From: Bradyrhizobium amphicarpaeae
GTDB taxonomy: Bacteria; Pseudomonadota; Alphaproteobacteria; Rhizobiales; Xanthobacteraceae
DNA length: 64,000 bases
Direction: 5' to 3'
Assembly (NCBI RefSeq): GCF_002266435.3
Contig: NZ_CP029426.2
Coordinates: forward strand, 310,001-374,000
Part shown: positions 63,994 through 64,000 of the stretch, one piece after another
Position numbering within the stretch: the stretch's first letter is position 1
Layout of the letters: every line of letters starts with the position of its first letter
The notes under the pieces: generated by a model
What the model was told of the DNA's origin: nothing
The model's database searches: none
The model's input: the letters and a program-made list of their open reading frames with translations, nothing else
Translations under genes and position numbers: made by a program

Positions 63994-64000
63994 GGTACCC

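Overview
This 64-kb window is a dense, GC-rich piece of chromosome from an alphaproteobacterium, most likely Bradyrhizobium or a close relative. Grounds: the MatB is very like the Rhodopseudomonas palustris enzyme as I remember it; the gene order ffh-rpsP-rimM-trmD-rplS-leuC-(spacer)-leuD is of a rhizobial type; many small secreted proteins are of Bradyrhizobium type; and the spacers are full of palindromic repeats. I call 68 protein genes. I found no rRNA, convincing tRNA, CRISPR array, prophage or insertion sequence. High GC produces very long antisense reading frames (up to about 820 codons), which I rejected.

Layout. 1-7.4 kb: a translationally coupled pair of a Tes-like radical SAM protein (cut by the left edge) and an Lgt-like membrane transferase, downstream of a Crp/Fnr regulator; then a response regulator, a Tat-exported PhoD phosphatase, a TAXI-type binding protein, PhhB and a YkvA-like protein. 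7.4-21 kb: a quinone oxidoreductase, a DECR-type dehydrogenase, an IalB-like protein, rlmN, a PAP2 enzyme, argG, a very proline-rich OmpA-family protein, small enzymes, an FkbM methyltransferase and a BacA/SbmA-like ABC exporter/importer. 21-25 kb: sdhCDAB. 25-33 kb: TauE-like transporter, matB, dehydrogenase, fasciclin protein, a cytochrome b plus molybdopterin oxidoreductase pair, and an MFS carrier. 33-49 kb: leuB, asd, carbonic anhydrase, a CitE-like lyase, an AraC regulator, a soluble chemoreceptor with three tandem PAS domains, leuD, three small secreted proteins and leuC. 49-53 kb: rplS, trmD, rimM, rpsP and ffh. 53-64 kb: a beta-lactamase-fold enzyme, a SIMPL protein pair, dapF-mtaB, a DUF2336 protein, an RluA enzyme, ftsY-yciB and ccmC-ccmD-ccmG (the ccm cluster probably continues beyond the right edge).

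How it works together. Most genes are core metabolism: leucine (leuB, leuC, leuD), lysine/methionine/threonine (asd, dapF), arginine (argG), the TCA cycle and respiration (sdh, ccm), and translation and protein targeting (rplS, trmD, rimM, rpsP, rlmN, mtaB, ffh, ftsY). Asd and DapF act in the same aspartate-to-lysine route, and Ffh and FtsY are the two GTPases of the SRP pathway.

Most unusual points: (1) the Tes-like/Lgt-like pair, which suggests an undescribed lipid or lipid-anchor modification; the start codon of the Lgt-like gene sits in the loop of a GC hairpin; (2) a soluble chemoreceptor built from three 122-residue PAS repeats; (3) at least seven families of interspersed palindromic repeats in about 20 places, one inside the sdh operon and two forming the 3' ends of coding sequences; (4) a Tat plus lipobox molybdoenzyme with its own cytochrome b. 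All functional statements come from reading motifs by eye; no database search was possible.
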